Shown in pieces: positions 31,861 to 46,439 of a stretch of 64,000 nt of DNA. The stretch covers positions 18,591,194-18,655,193 of the forward strand of contig JACBWW010000007.1 in the NCBI GenBank assembly GCA_020086605.1, written 5' to 3'. The notes below the pieces were generated by a model that had not been told where the DNA came from, did no database searches, and saw only the letters and a list, made by a program, of their open reading frames with translations. Both the position numbers and the translations under genes were made by a program. Every line of letters starts with the position of its first letter. Position 1 is the first letter of the stretch. Source of the stretch: Lanius collurio (lineage: Eukaryota > Chordata > Aves > Passeriformes > Laniidae).

Positions 31861-33086
31861 CCCAGCTGCCCCATGCAGGTCCTACCTGTCCTCATGGAAG
31901 AGGTTTCAGTCCCCAGCCTGAAGCCCTCTCAATCCAATCCCTGCTGCCCTACCTTGTGCACACTGGCTGTGAAGGGCCTGGCTGCCTCCTCTCCCTCCCC
32001 TCCCTACAGGCTCTGGGCTGTCTGTGAGGTGTCCCCGAAGCCATCTCTGCCCAGGCTGGACCAGCCCCAGCCTCTGCTCGGGGGCCAGGCTCCAGCCCTG
32101 AGCACTGCAGGGGTGACCTCACGCCAGGTTATTGACATCTTTCTGCACTGGGGCACCAAGCTGCTGGCACCCAGTTGTGCTCTGACATCAAGTGCTGGGC
32201 ACAGGGGACCTGCCCCAAGCTCCTCATTGTGCTCCTGCTGTGGCAGCCCCAGATGCTGCTGCCTGGCTTTGCTACCAGCTCCTGCACAGCTCGCTGGTCC
32301 AGTCAGAGTGTGTATGTGCACACTAGTTTTCCATATTTTTGACTGCCTCCTCTCCATCAGTTTGTCTCATTACTTTTGAACCTCCTCATAATTTTGACTA
32401 CTAGAATATCCTTTGCCAATAAGCTCAAAAAAAAAAAAAAATCAGTATTTCGTGAAAATTCAATTTTCATGAAAAAGCACTCCTTTTCATTTGCTGTCTC
32501 TGGTGGTTTCATTTGGTGACCCACAGTTCTGTGAGAAGCAGTGAATAAATTTTCTTATGCAGTACACAATTTTGTAGAGATACATAACATTTCTCCTCAT
32601 GACTTTCTCTAATCATCCATTTCCCAAGCAGAAAAATCACATTCTGTTCAGTACTTTTTTGAAGTGGATCTATACAGCAAATTCTTGTTATTTTCTGTAC
32701 CTCTTTTCCATTTCCATGATAACCTTTTGAGATGAGATGAGATGACAGTATATGAAAAGAGGATGCACCATAAATTTACAGTGTAATGATGCATGCTGAT
32801 TTGTGCTCCCTTCTTTTCCTAGTACTTACCCAGACACTCTCTACCACTTAACACTGAAATGGTGTTTTGAAGGTACTACCAGATAATTCTTACACATATA
32901 GAGGAGACAGAGTGCCCATCAATACTTGTGTGTACATAGTTAAGATTGTTTTCCTTATATGACCCATTGTGAATGCAGTAACACCAGCTTTCACCTCTGC
33001 CTTTATTTCCAGCTAATTGGCACCATGAGCTCTTCTGCAACCGTCTGCAGCTGGTCACAGTTCAGATACCTCGGGTTAATTTTGCA
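31861..33086. other. Intergenic; possible worn CR1 interior then unique AT-rich sequence
   Basis: 31861-32330 is GC-rich and contains a 207-codon + strand frame (31756-32379) that overlaps the CR1 tail in antisense. I do not regard that frame as a gene. 32331-33086 shows nothing recognisable. Confidence 0.4.
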
Positions 33087-33199
33087 GATGTGGCCTTAGG
33101 GACATGGTTTAGTGGTGGACATGGCACGCTGCTTTAACAGGTGGGTTCAATGATCTGAGAGGTCTTTTCCAACCTGAACAATCCTATGATTGTCTGATC
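33087..33199 (+). mobile_element. Short CR1 LINE 3' tail
   Basis: The strings gggacatggtttagtggtgg, tcaatgatctgagaggtctt and ttccaacctgaacaatccta, with a terminal tgattgtctgat, are the 3' end of a CR1 subtype in forward orientation. Confidence 0.88.
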
Positions 33200-36100
33200 A
33201 ACACACCCACCCCCCTTGTGATGGATGCTTTCCTTCCTACATCATTTATAAGTATTTTGAATAATGTAGGTCACAACATAAATTTCTCTCAGATTTCACC
33301 CATATCCTCTCTTCAGCTACTTATTTATCTCTACTTTTATATCCCTTCTCCTAAAGCTACTGGTAAAGCTTTTCTGTATCCTTGTTTCCTCAAAGATCTT
33401 AGATAAAGGAGCCTGGAGGAAGAAGGGCAGCATTTTCCACTGGCCTGAACTGCCCTTTGAGAAAACGGTCAGTCTGCACCAGAAGGTGCTCACAATCTAA
33501 AATCTGCACCAGTTGTTAGGTAGGAAACCATACGGAGCTAGCCTTTCTCAAATAATGCAGGCTCTAAACAAATATTTAGTACAAGGTCACTTCTACCAGG
33601 ATAGATAAGTGGTATTACATCAGTGCAGCCCTGGTAGGAGGAGAGCTGGGCGTTTCCCTTCAGGCAGCACAAAGCCTCCTTTGAGAAAGCTGGGCCTGAG
33701 TGAGCTACAGGCTGTGCTGCCACTCGGTTATCACAGCTGAGAAGGGGAGGGCTCCTACCTACTGTGTCTGCAAGGGGAAAGAGTTTCATCCCTGAGAGAG
33801 GAGGACCCTTCGTACTGCTTTGTGGAGACTCTGGTCTGTACTGGGAGGCACCACAGCCAGTCTCACCACTTGCCCCCTCGCAGGCAATTAGAGTTACATC
33901 TTTGTTAGGGAAGAGGAAGAGCCTCTGCCTGGAGCAAACCCAGCATGTTTCCATGACCTTCCTGAAACGAAGTGGACCTGGTATGAATGTGTCTTCTGTA
34001 TGCCTGAAACATCTGAGAAATGCTTTTACACCTGGGGAGACTCTCTTAACAGGGAGACTGTGCATGTTTTAATGGAAAGCCATCAGGAGAACTCACCCAG
34101 AAAAGCCCTGAAAACCCAAAGAAGACAGCAACAGCTACTCACTGACGTGGGCTAGGACTATGTGGTTATCACCCTGCGGGACATCAGCCTGACAGGTGGC
34201 TCCTCTTTATGAGCAGAGCAGGAGGACTGGGGGAGTCAAGGGAGATGGAGAGTTGGGAATGCTGGAGCTGAGGCCATCCCCCTTAGGGCCACAACACCTC
34301 TTGTCAGCCCCAAAAACCTGTGGTGGCCTTGCCACTCTTCTGCCATCAAACCCCAAAGATGGCAGCCAGGTGAGGACAGTGTGCTGGCTCCACGGCAGCA
34401 CTGCACACTCTGTGAGGGCAGACCCGCTGCAGAAGCTCGTGTTTGTGTGCACACAAGATCAGTCAGACCCCCCTCCTTTCTCCAGCTCTGGCCTAAGAAA
34501 CACACATGAGAGAGCTGAGACAGGGACATGGGAGAGGACTGCTCAGAAATGTCTGCCACTGCTTCACAGTGTCATCAATCCAAGGGCAGCCTGATCAGAG
34601 ATGGGGAGGGACCTGAAGAAGCACATTATCGACTAAGTGGACTCTCCTGCAAGTCCACCTCCCTCATATGCCTCCTGGGCTGTCAGGATAAAGGGAGGGA
34701 CCCCTTGCCTCTCCATGCAGGATGTGCAGGACACAGATACCAGTGGTCCTGCCCCCCAGCTCTTCACTCACCACAGGGCATGGAAACAAGCTCTCCATAA
34801 GGCAAGACCTCCAGATGTTTCCAGCCCAGAGCAAATATGGCATCTCCATCCTGTACACATCGCACACCGCTTGCTCCTGCCCCTGGCTGGTGTGCAGCAC
34901 TGAGACAGAAAACGTCTGTGGCCCACACCTGGTCTTGCATGTCCAGTGCTGGGGGAACACCTGAAGCATGAGGCATTTCTTGAGCTACTCTCCACTTGGA
35001 TGAAGCTACCAAGTGAGTAAGGAAACTGCTGTTAACCCTTTGTCTGTCACAGCACAGACAGACCAGCTCACCCACCCCTGGGTTTTTTTGCTTGTTGTTT
35101 CTCCTACAGCCTAATCCAAGGGCTACAGAACTTAATTCTGAACTCAGTACTCAATATAAGACAGAGGTCTGCAGATCCTTCAATTTTTATTACTTTAGCA
35201 GGAATGATTACTGTGCAAGAGGGACAAAAATCCCTTTAAATAAAAAATAGTTTTACTTTTTTTTTGTTCACTCGCCTCAAACCAGGTTAGCATTGAATTT
35301 TAAAGGTCAGGGTTGGAGTAATACAACTCACCAGTTAGGTCTTCACTAGCCTATTATTGCACCAATTTCAGAAGGAGAAATCTGAAAAAATTGCCATGGG
35401 AGATCAAAATCAGACTGGTGACAAAAAAGCTGAAATGAAACAATGAGGCTCATTGTATTGGTGACTTTATTAGTTTCTCTACTTTCTCCTGAAGTGTGCT
35501 TCTCCCACAAAACTTAAACACCAGTGCTCTGCCAGAGAATCCCCTGGCACTTGGCCTGTTGGGTCAGACACCTGTGATACCACTGTCATGTGCAGCCCCT
35601 GCAGATACTGAGGGTACCACATGAACTACACAAATAGAAGTGTGTCAAAGTCAGGCATTTTAGACTCTGTAAGTGGCAAATTTTCATGTAGCTCACGAAA
35701 AGGTTCCTGTCTTCTCTGAGAAGATGAAAAAGTGCTGTCCCCAAGGGCTCCTTCTGTATATGTGATTTGTAAAATGTTGGGAAGTCAGATGATGGTGGCA
35801 AATTGCTTGACACTCGAGAAGGGGTAAATAGATGAGGAAAAACTAGGAAATCAAGGACTCTCTACTCAAACAGCTCACATTTAAAAGATACTTCATTAGT
35901 GTCAACATATCAACACAACATGGAGGTACTCTACCTTTGTAAAGCCACATGCTTTGGCAGTTCAAGAGAAAACATAAAATGTCCATGTGCAAACAGGAAT
36001 AAAAAAGTTAAGAAAAGGATTCCTTGCTAAAAGCATATTGTTTGAAGTAAAGCTGTACCAAGCAGGGAAAGCAGTTAAAGAGAAAAGAACAGCTAAAACA

Positions 36101-39100
36101 CAGGATGAGCAGCAGGTATAGTCTTTAGTGAACAGGCTAGCACTTTACACTTGTTTAACATATTACTTTAAAATAAATAAAATATAAACTGGTTAACATA
36201 TTACTTTAAAATAAATAAAATATAAACCTGGTTTATTTCCATTTTAAGACTTGTCTAGCAATAAAGTGATCTCAAAGTAAGCCAGGAGGTGATGATGCTC
36301 CTTACAGAAATAGTAAACTGCTGAACAGGATGCCTTAGGACAGGCTAACAGTGCACACAGTTCAGCAAGTATGTTGGAGGATGCCAGGCACAGAGATGTT
36401 TCTGTCATAAGTCATCTGGCAAGTGTAAGAGCTAGTAATATCAAGTGATAGCCAAAGGAGAAATATTTTCTCTAACAGCATCCTTGGCAAAAATCTGCAG
36501 CTTTTCCACAGCTGAGTACACTCAATGCTCAATGAGTAATTAATAAGTGAGGGGCACATGAAATGGGAGTCCTGATACACATGGAAGACTTCAATGCCTG
36601 AACCTGTGTGTGCAGTGCCTTCACCCACAAATTCTGTTCACCCTCTGCTCAGGCATTACCTAGAAAAGAAGTCCTGGCAGTTAGCCCATGGCCCTTGGAA
36701 ATGCCTCTGATGGAGAGTGACTTGCCAGGGAGGGTTTTGTCATTTAAGGAGACCATTTATTACCTCCTTGACTCTACTCAGGTTGATTTATACCACTGAA
36801 GGATTTGGACCCCGTACATGTCAGAAAAGTGTTTGCAATACCTCTGATTTGATGATGGTTATTAGCCTGACCTTGCTGACTTTGATATCCACACTAGGGA
36901 CTGTGATACACTTAAAGTGCTTGAGCACTTTGGGGGATTTGGTGTAGTTATTTTAGAAGCCCTGGTAGATTGCAGAAATGTCACAGCATTGGATTTTCCT
37001 GCCTTATGTCAGACAGCTTTTGCACTCCAGTGCTAACAAAATTCTGCAATGTCCCTTCTGAACTTCAGCTTTACTACTACAATATAGTAGAGAAAATCAG
37101 AACTGTGCAACCTCTCCTGAAGGAGGGTTCATGTTGCAATATTAGTGTCATGTAATTCTTTCTAGGTCAACTTTGAATGGCATTTGTGCATTTGTAATGA
37201 AGGAACAGCCAGCTGAAAATGACGTCTTGGACTTTCAAACTACTTGGCATAGCCTACTGGGCCTGAATGTCAAGTCTAGCTAAATATGTCTTCAGGGTCC
37301 AGAATTGAGTTTTCAGTCTTCAAAAACATTTTGTGGTATCAATATTCCTTATGCTTTTGCTTCCTGAGGAACTTGGAATGATCAGGCTTTGTCAGTGTGA
37401 TATTTTACCTCCTAAAAGTTTTTTAAGAAGTCATTCCATCAAAAGCAACATTGTTGTTGTTGGAGGGGTTAATTTTTTTTTTGTTTGATTACCTCTGAGC
37501 CTTACACTGTACTTGCTCACCATGTGTGGGTCACACTGCAAAGTGACACAGAATCCACTTAATGTATGGTTCAAATGCTAACTTTGAAACTCCATCCAAT
37601 CTTTCCAGACCCAAGAATGTTATTAATTAATTCTCATTTTCAAATCCTAAATACATTTGCATGTATTTTAGCAGCCCACAGGTTTGCTGACACTGGCATG
37701 AATGAAATTATCTGATTTACTGTTTAGGAATTGTGAACATACCCTATGATATCTCTGAATGTCACCATTCATTTTAAATTGCTCTAAACTAATGGCACTC
37801 TAAGGACTAATTACTGTGCTGTGATTCTAGGTGTGTTACATCAGTCTTAATAATTATATGCTTGATTTAAGATTAACATATTGTGAAACATGTTTGTATT
37901 AAGATATTGTTTGTGGCAAATGGGGCATCAAATATAACAACAGTTCTCTCCATGGTGTTGGAAGAATCTTTTCTCTTTTTCCTGCAGGCCATACTAAATC
38001 ACCATTTTTCTCACTTCAGTACTGAAGTTTTCTGACGTTGTTGGGAAGTCAGAGGGCAGCAGGGTTGCACAGAGAAATGTGTAGATTGAATTGAATAGAT
38101 AGAAATGGTGTGAGTTAATCCAGTGAGGATGGATCTTCACATGAGAAAGGATATGTCAGTGCCTCCACAGGTTTAGCCTGGATTAAAAAGAAAATAGCTG
38201 GGTAGGTCTCTCTTTTCCCTGGAGAGAAAGATATTTTGCTAACAGAATTAAAATGAAACATACTTCAGGGTCCGGACATAAGATAAGTATTTCTCAAAGC
38301 TTCAACACTCTGCTTATGTGCCCATTTTGTCAGGAGAAGGTTTTCTCTTTTTGCATGACTGAGTTTGTAATAGCAAATAGCACTGTCCTGCCAAAAGGGA
38401 GGGCATGAAATTCTCCCTTGCATTTCTCCTGCGAGCAGGGGCACCTGGCAGCCTCACACAGCACACAGCTTGTGTCTGCCTGAACCCGAGGGCTCTTCCC
38501 TTCTGCCTGGAGAGAGCTGGCACCAGGGAAGCACTTGCAGAAAGAAAGCTGAGTTGCTGCTTGCAGCTGAAGCTGGATGCTCAGCTGAGCTGGCAGAGCA
38601 GCCCGCGACTGCGAAAAGGGAGTCGGTCCCACTTGTGCTGGCCCCACTACCCCACCACTTCCCTTGCATGCCTAGCACCTACTTAGACCCTCTCCTTTGC
38701 CCATTCACCTACCAAAATGGCAAAACCTGGCCACTGCTTTTGCTCAGAGAGGAACCTGATGCGTGACATCCCTGGCAGAGGTGGTGGTAGGAACTTGGGC
38801 CAGGGGCTGGGATGGGAGCCACCCCCTTCTGGCAGCAGGGGGCTGTTATGTTGGCTCACGCTGCCTTATGAAACCTTACCCCAAGACTGCTGCAAAAGGA
38901 GGAATAGCACAAACAGGAACCTGGAAAAGAGGCAAAGCAGCTTTTTCCACCTCAGCCTGACTTTTCCCCTGTGGCAGTTGGCTTTAAGAAGCTGCCAAGA
39001 GGGGCAGGAGTAGAAAGATCAACAGTAGTGGACACAGGTGCCCAATAAAGGCATAGCATGAAGGCAAAGAGCAGATTGAAGCCCTGTGTGCCTTCTCTAG

Positions 39101-39931
39101 TGGTGTGTCTTTTAAGAAAGGAGCCATTCATATCCAGGGGTAAAATATAACTTCCTATAAGGAGAGGAAAGCACAAAGATAACTTTTCTGGGTGACCAAG
39201 AGCACGTGGGACTGCTCAGAACAGCATCCCTGCTGCAAGGGCCATGTGTGGATGCGTGGTCTTCTTCTTCCCCCTTCATAAACAGCCCGTGAGACATTCA
39301 TGACTACAAGGGCAGTGTGCAGGTCTGGGGCTGGTTCCCAAACTGCTCCACAGAAGTTAAGGGACAAAACCTCAAGTCAGATTTAAAAATCCTTTAAGAC
39401 ACAAGGGATACTGGTGGTAACTTTACTCCTACTCCTTTACTCTCCCTCTCCATCCCCCTGATATTTCTTCAGTTGATATTGATCCATTTAAGATGTATAA
39501 AGCAAATAACTGTATTTAACAGCCCTAGTTGTGAGCAATCAAAGAGCTCTTAGAAGATCTCAGAATGTGAATCTACAATATTTACCCTCAGGCAGGAATT
39601 CCATTAATAATTTAAGATGTCTGTGTGCAATTGAACAGTAATGGTAATTTTCAGCTACAAGAGATCAATCTAACAGTGTATTCCAGATGTCTGTATGCTG
39701 TGGAAACAGTTCTTGTCCAGGTAAATGTCATCTTTATATACAGTGAGCTCTGAAAAATTACAGCCATTTTTCTCTATGGTTCATTTACAAAGCTTTCCTG
39801 AATCCCAGGAAAGGTCCTTACAATGTGACCCTCAGCTTGCACGCGTGTCATTGCCTTGCACAGCCAGCACAACTGCTGCTGCCTGGCCCTGTAAGTCCGA
39901 TGCTTCTTAAGTGTCCAAAGCCTCAGAAGTG
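33200..39931. other. Intergenic sequence, no gene recognised
   Basis: About 6.7 kb. The longest open frame (33538-34065, - strand, 175 codons) has no recognisable domain and overlaps other frames of similar length in GC-moderate DNA. The 38-bp tandem duplication at 36155-36230 is here. 38400-38900 is GC-richer without a supported gene. Confidence 0.45.
36155..36230. repeat. 38-bp tandem duplication
   Basis: Two adjacent near-identical 38-bp units, each starting ttaacatattactttaaaat, at 36155-36192 and 36193-36230. They differ by a single base or so near the unit end. Confidence 0.92.
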
Positions 39932-40060
39932 AATCACAGAATCATAGAATACACTGAGCTGGAAGGGGCCCACAAGGATCATCAAGTCTAAATCCTGTCC
40001 TTACATAGGACAACAAGAAGACTCACACCATGTGCCTGAGGGCATTAAGTGGGGGCACTG
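39932..40060 (-). mobile_element. CR1 LINE 3' fragment
   Basis: It begins aatcacagaatcatagaata in reverse orientation, followed by gagctggaaggggcccacaa, ggatcatcaagtctaaatcc and cacaccatgtgcctgagggc, a standard CR1 subtype tail. Confidence 0.88.
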
Positions 40061-43000
40061 GCTTCAGTGAGCATTCCTGAGGAGCAGCACTGGATCCATC
40101 TGGAGCTGGATCAGCTGCTGGCTCAACCTAGGGCAGAGTAACACATCGGACACAGAAGGTCAAAGGGTGTAGTTACATATCAGACAATGTGCTGTTTCTG
40201 CAAGAAAACATCTGTCAGTAGGATGCCTGGCTATCAGCCTGGTTTCACAGTGGGATCCAAGGGGACAAATCCATGATGTGTCTGCCCACAGGGTCAGCAG
40301 CTCCGTGCCAGCCTGGTGTGGGCTCCTCACTCATGGGGAGGTCTGGTTGCGTAGGTACAGAAAAGGCTCCCTCAAGACCAGGTTGTAAACCTCTGCAAAA
40401 GTATTTTCAGGAAAGGCAACAACTGAGAAACCAAGGAAGGAATATATCAGTGCAAATAAATTCCACATGAAAGTAACAGCTGTAAGAACATCTAGCCAGG
40501 CACCTCTTTGTCTGGAGGCTCCTAAAATCTCTGGTGACATGGTTTCCCACAGGTGGGCAGTGCAACCCCAGAGGTACTGTAAATAAAATGCTGTAACACC
40601 ACTCTGGAAGGAGTACACCATAAACTAAGCTTTGGTCCAAGATCTCTGCTGTCTTCCTACAGCTGGAGGATGATGCCCAAGCTTGTCTTCACCTTCCTTC
40701 AGAAGCTGGCAAATGCTTTTCATGCTGGCTGTCCCTACTGATGGCCTTTGAGGTATGGAAATTTTACCAGCTGTGGTTGGCACTTTAACAACAAAAACCA
40801 GCTTGACAGTCAAGGCTAATGGTGGGGGAGGGGTAAAATAATCAGGTTTTACTGGACTTTCCTGAATTCAGCCTCCCTCAACAAGGATGATTATAACTAA
40901 TTAGGCAGAACATGGTAACAACACTCGCATTTGGATGTGTGGTATCTCGATGGAAGAGGAAATTAAATAGGATGTGATCAGAGAGCTGCAGACAAAGAGA
41001 AAATTAGGCCAGTCCAAACGAGTAGCTTTTCATCAGAGAATAGATTAATAGACTAGTCAATTTATTTTGTTGTACCTAGAACATTAATAAGCATTACATA
41101 GTATTGTAATTTGCAATTCAAGGAAGCATCTGACATGCCATCCTTGAGGACATTTTTTCCCTCCTGCTCTGAGCAGACACACACACACAGGAGACCCTCT
41201 TCACCAAGTGTCCTAGGCAAATCTATTTGCTAAGTGCCCAGGATTGTCACCCTGGAAGAATGCCAGGGCTCAGCAAACTGAGGAACAAAATAAGGATTAC
41301 AGATTCATTAAAGATGGAAAAGCCTCTTGAGACTAAATCCACAAAGGAGGTGCAAGGTGGACCAGGTGACTGGGTCCAGTGAAGGTACTAGCTGCTTTGG
41401 CACAACTCAGAGATACCTGGAAAAATTTCAGTATGTCTTTTGATATAGTAAAGGAACTTTATGAACAGCGACTTGTGCTGCTTGGTTGCTAGAAGGTGTG
41501 ATCCCAGCACTGAGACACACAGCTCTGCTCTGACCATCCTGCAAAACTACATCCCCAAGATTGTAGCCTCTCTTGAAAATGTAGATCTCCAGTCAAAGGT
41601 CTTTTTTACATTACTCTACCATATAAAAACTGGGAAGCATATATACCTTGAACTGGCAGTACTTTTTTCTTGCCTGCTGCGCTCCCAATGGGGTCAGAGA
41701 CACGAAGTAACCTGACGTGGAAGCAGGAATCAGCTCTGTGTCCCTCCTCAGCATGAGCAAACAGCAGGATTACACCTAGTGGTCACTGTTTGCAGCCATG
41801 GTCAAACACCAAACACCTGTCCATGTGCTGCTAATGCAGAAAGCAAGGGATTGAAAAATTCTTGCTGATTAAAGGTAATGCCGAGGGCTAGGAATTCTAC
41901 ACAGCACAAGTGGGGGATTTTCATCCTGCAATTTCTGCTTCACACTCTCCCCATACCAAAATTGCATCACACTTTCAAGCTGGGCATTTGGCTCTGAACA
42001 TCCTTTTTGGACAGTGATTTTCTCTTTCCTGTGAACTGAAAGAACAAAATCACAAACAAGTATATGAGAAAATTATTGCCTCAGCAATAACCTCTCCATA
42101 ACCTGGTGGGGAGGAATCATGTGCAAAAGAGAATTTGCAGTAAGATACGGCAGTTGCCAATAAAAGCTTCAGGCCGTGTCACTGAAGCTGTATATTATCC
42201 ATGCAATTTACTGAATCTATTCCAATTTAGCCACTTTGCCAAGAATATGAACGAGGCAAATAAAGGCTTCATAGGAGCAGAAACAACAGTGAAGCTACGG
42301 AGGTGTCCGAGTAGGGACTGGCAGCTCAGGCTTCAGGCAAGATGAAAAATAACCCAAGACCCAGAGCCCAGCAGCGTGTGGTTTCTCCCAGGTGCCTCCT
42401 GCTGCAGCATCACTCCTTGCAGGAAAGCCACAGCTGCAAGGGGAGGGCAGGTGATGGCTGCCTGTCTAGGGAAGGCTGTGCACTCTGCATGGAGAAACTG
42501 TCCCCAGACTGAGGGACAGGGCATCAGTCCCTAGGGCTGCCAGCCACCTCTGTCTGTAAGTGTCCTGATTGCTAAACAGTGTTTTAGATAATAAATAAAC
42601 AGAGCTGAAATTTAGCCAACCTTAAGATAAAGGGAAATAGTAACCACAACCCCATTTAAAGACGCATTGGCTGCCAAAATGTCACCTTCTGCTCTGCTCT
42701 CCTCAGAATGTGCTCCAAATTCCCATCTTGCTCCATCCATGCTTCCCATCAGCTTGCTGTGACACTTGAACCCATTTATACCTCCTGTCCCCTTCAGCCT
42801 TCACTTTCACACAGGGATGGTGTGATACATATTCTTGCAGACTACCCTGGAAATTCTCAAATAACAACTTGCTGGTCTTTAAAAGCAAGTATTGGTATTT
42901 TTCAGCTCTTCTAAAAATATGGATTTAATTTTTTCTAACTGCTGCTATTTTTAAAATTTTATTTTCCAAGCACTTTTCAGAGAAGACTTAGTGTGAAAAG

Positions 43001-46000
43001 CTGCTTGAGTAAAGATGGACTGAGAACATCAGTATTCAAAGGGGCGTGATTCGTTCAAACCTCAGCCTATTCACGTTCCATTAAAGCACCCCTTTTAATA
43101 CTGCATGTTTGCTGATTTGCTTATTTCTAAGAGAGAAAAAAACTTACATAATACCTAGTTCAGACAAAGAAAACCCCTGTACAAACAGTTTATGGGTGTA
43201 TAACAGTAGCCAACAACTACATCATGGAAAGCTGGCCTGCAATTAATTAGCTTACCAGTTGCACTGCCCAGATGAACCAAGCTCCAATCAGTACACATAC
43301 TCGTTTGGATAAATTGTTATCCCAGGTTGCAGAGATCTCATGTGATACCAGCGTCCTGGTGTCAACTTTTCACTCATTGAGACCTTTTTTTAAAATATCC
43401 CTTTCTTTCCTTCTCTTTCTCTGCTTCTAGCTTCTAGCTGTCTCTTTTATTTCATATCTCCCTTAAGGCTGAGGAAGATATAACCCTTGTGGATCTCATT
43501 CCTGCGCAATGGGGAAGAGAGACAATGCTAGTGCTACTACCCTAGCTCCTGATGCCATTCCTTCACTCTCTTGCTAAAAGGATCAGCTCATCATCTGCAA
43601 GATAAACACCGGGTCTGGTGGGGAAGTGACAAGGAAATGTGTAATAGGGCTGCTACTCACCGTGCCTCACCTATGCTTACTCATCTGCCTCCTGCAAAGA
43701 AGAGCATGGATGGCCCTGGCCCCATGGGAAGGGACTGGGGGCAGCCAAAAGCTTTTCTTTTTGGGTGTCTCCAGACTCTCTTTGTGTGTGGATGGGGACT
43801 TCCATGGGCCCAGGATGAACTGCAGGCAAATGTGCGTGGGGCAGAGGTCTGGCTTTGAGCTGCACACCTCAGCAGAGGGGTAGCTGCCATCCCCTGGATG
43901 GCATCATGGGAAAAGGTGTGGGATTGCCTGAGCAGCAGGGCTCAGGTCAGGGCAGTGTCTGGTCTTTCAGGGTGGAAATTAGGCTCTTGCATCACAATAC
44001 AGTGATAACTGGAGAGGTGTTGATGCTGATACTGGAAGTGAATCTGATGTAAGGCAGGTGAATGCAGACAGGTCTTTGCTCTAGTGGGTAACAGGACACA
44101 GGAGGGGAGAGTTGTTTTGATATGAGTGTCTCAAGGTTTCTATCTGTATTACTTCAATCTCTGCTTCTGTTGTTTTGTAAACAGTCACATTTTCAAAGTG
44201 CTACCATCCTATTACATAAATATTTTTAACATTTTAACAAGTAATATCAACTTACAGACACCACTTTATTTTCCTAGTTGGTCTGTTTAACAGATTTTTT
44301 TTTACTTTCCCCATAGTGTGATTAGCAAATCTGCACTTATCCAGGTATTGTGAGCCAGACATTTCATGATGACAGAGGGACTCATAAGGAGCAATTTAAT
44401 GTGTCCAATCTCATAAAAGCCCAGCAACATTTGCATTGTGAAAAATCAAGACATGCTAATACAAAAAAATGAATTCCCAGCTGTACTGAACCTTGTGAAA
44501 ACAAGACTTCTACTTACAATATAATGTAAAACATATTTTAAATTCCAGTTGGCTTTGGTGAAAGCTGTAGGAATTTATTTGACGGTAGATTTGGTCACAG
44601 AAGATGGAAAGGATAGCAAGGACAGGGTGACAAGACATTGTGTGTGTAGATAGTAGAGATGTAAAATATGAAATCTGTAGGAATTGTGCTTGTGCATGTG
44701 AATGACAGTTTAGTCCCAATTCCCAGTCTTCTACGGCAGCACCTGTTCTTTGGGTTCATTTGTGTTCATCTTCACTCTTGATTCTTACAGTAGGCTTCCA
44801 GTATACACAAGAGAACTGCCTGGTCTTGCTTTGGGCTAAAAGAATTCAAAAGTAGGAGAAGCAGCTCTCTATTAGCATAAAGCAGACAAATTGCAGCAAA
44901 CCAATAAACTGTGGCTTCGCAGGCACACTACCACAATCAAGAAAAACACCCCTTGAAGGTCTACATGTTCTCTGGGGCTGCACATGACCTCATGGCCCTC
45001 TGGAGCACCCTGCCCCATGTCCTTCCAGGGTGCACTAAGGGACAGGGACTTGCTTATTCCATCCTTGGCTCATGCCAACCCTCCACAAGGCTCAAGGCTG
45101 CTACTTTTGCAACAGGATGAAAGTGCCCGTCTCCTGCTCTGTGTCTTTGCCAGACACTTGCACCTCTCTTCTGGCATCCTGGAGCAAAAGTGAGACATAA
45201 TGTCCAGGAACATCTTGCTGCTACAGAGGACTATTTTCCAAACCAATCCCAAATATGACTGTGTACCTAAATAAACCTGCTGTGTGGGACCCCCTCCCCA
45301 ACTTCTCAGACAGACTTTGGAACACAGAAGTGGACATGCATCACCAATGCTTGAGTCTTTCAGGTCCCAGGACATGAAGCCTTGTGCACTTAAGCCAGTG
45401 GCATCCCATAAATGTCCCTTGGACCAGGTTCAGCTCCACTGGAAAAATTTCTTCCAGTAGCCTGTAACATCACTGTAGTTTGGGTAGGTGTGGTAGTACT
45501 GCTGTGCCCACCACACACCTCCAGACATCACAGAGGCAGCCAACACAGCCATTCCAGGCTAGGAATTCACACCGTGCACAGAGGGCAGGGTGGCAGAGGC
45601 ATCAGCTCACAACCCACAATATAGGCCTGTGTGCAATTCTATGCTGTCTTCTCTCATCCTTTCCATGAAAAATTTCCACTTCCTTTCTGATAAATATGGT
45701 ATCTTCACTGGAAATCTCCTGTTTCCTGAGTTACAGGATATATAGAAAGAAAATTGCAATGATGAAAACACCACTCCAAGACCAGACAAGTACTGTGTCG
45801 CTCCAGTCACATGGATGGCTAAACTCAGAAAATCCAGCTGCTGTGGAAGTTTATTTAAGAAACTCAGAAGTAGTGTTCTGGCATGAAACTTCTTGCTACC
45901 ACTGTGAGCATTTCAAACAGCTCTGCTCACTTCCAGGTGCTGAAGTAGTAACAAAAATATAGCAGCCTGAAATAGTCGTCAAGTTTTAAATTTGTCTAAA

Positions 46001-46439
46001 ATTTACCACAAACAAGATGTGGGGAGCTGTGAACTTGCCGGAGGCACAGCAAAACTAAAACATAAATAAGTACATAAGGAACTACATGATCCAGGGATTC
46101 CCTTCTCCTTCATCCCAATTAAGGAAAACGTTCTATTTGACAGAAATCACCATGGAATATCTTTGTCCAAGAAAAAAACTAACAAGAAACTTTGCAGAGC
46201 TGTAAACTTGTGTCAGGATCATTTAAGCGTGGGCTAATGGGGTTACTCTGCTTATTTGCTTCTTCTTTATAGTGCTGATCCCCACGGATGAAATAACAAG
46301 CTTGTCTCCAGTGCTTCAATGGATTCTTGTCTCTGAAATAAGCGTTAGCAGGTGTTTCCCTGGGGACTTCTGGAGAGCCGCGTGAATTCAGCTGCCCTCG
46401 TCGAGCTGTGCAGGATTCCCGCCCGACGCCCACGCCGGC
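40061..46439. other. Intergenic sequence, no gene recognised
   Basis: About 6.4 kb with no supported gene. A short CA run lies at about 41178-41190. Many overlapping short frames near 43600-43900 reflect GC-rich composition rather than coding. Confidence 0.45.

Noticed and set aside
31756..32379. 207-codon + strand frame
   Set aside because: It begins inside an antisense CR1 tail and continues in GC-rich, Pro/Ser/Leu-rich low-information sequence.
33538..34065. 175-codon - strand frame
   Set aside because: No recognisable domain, no splice or promoter signals, and a competing 102-codon frame on the other strand.
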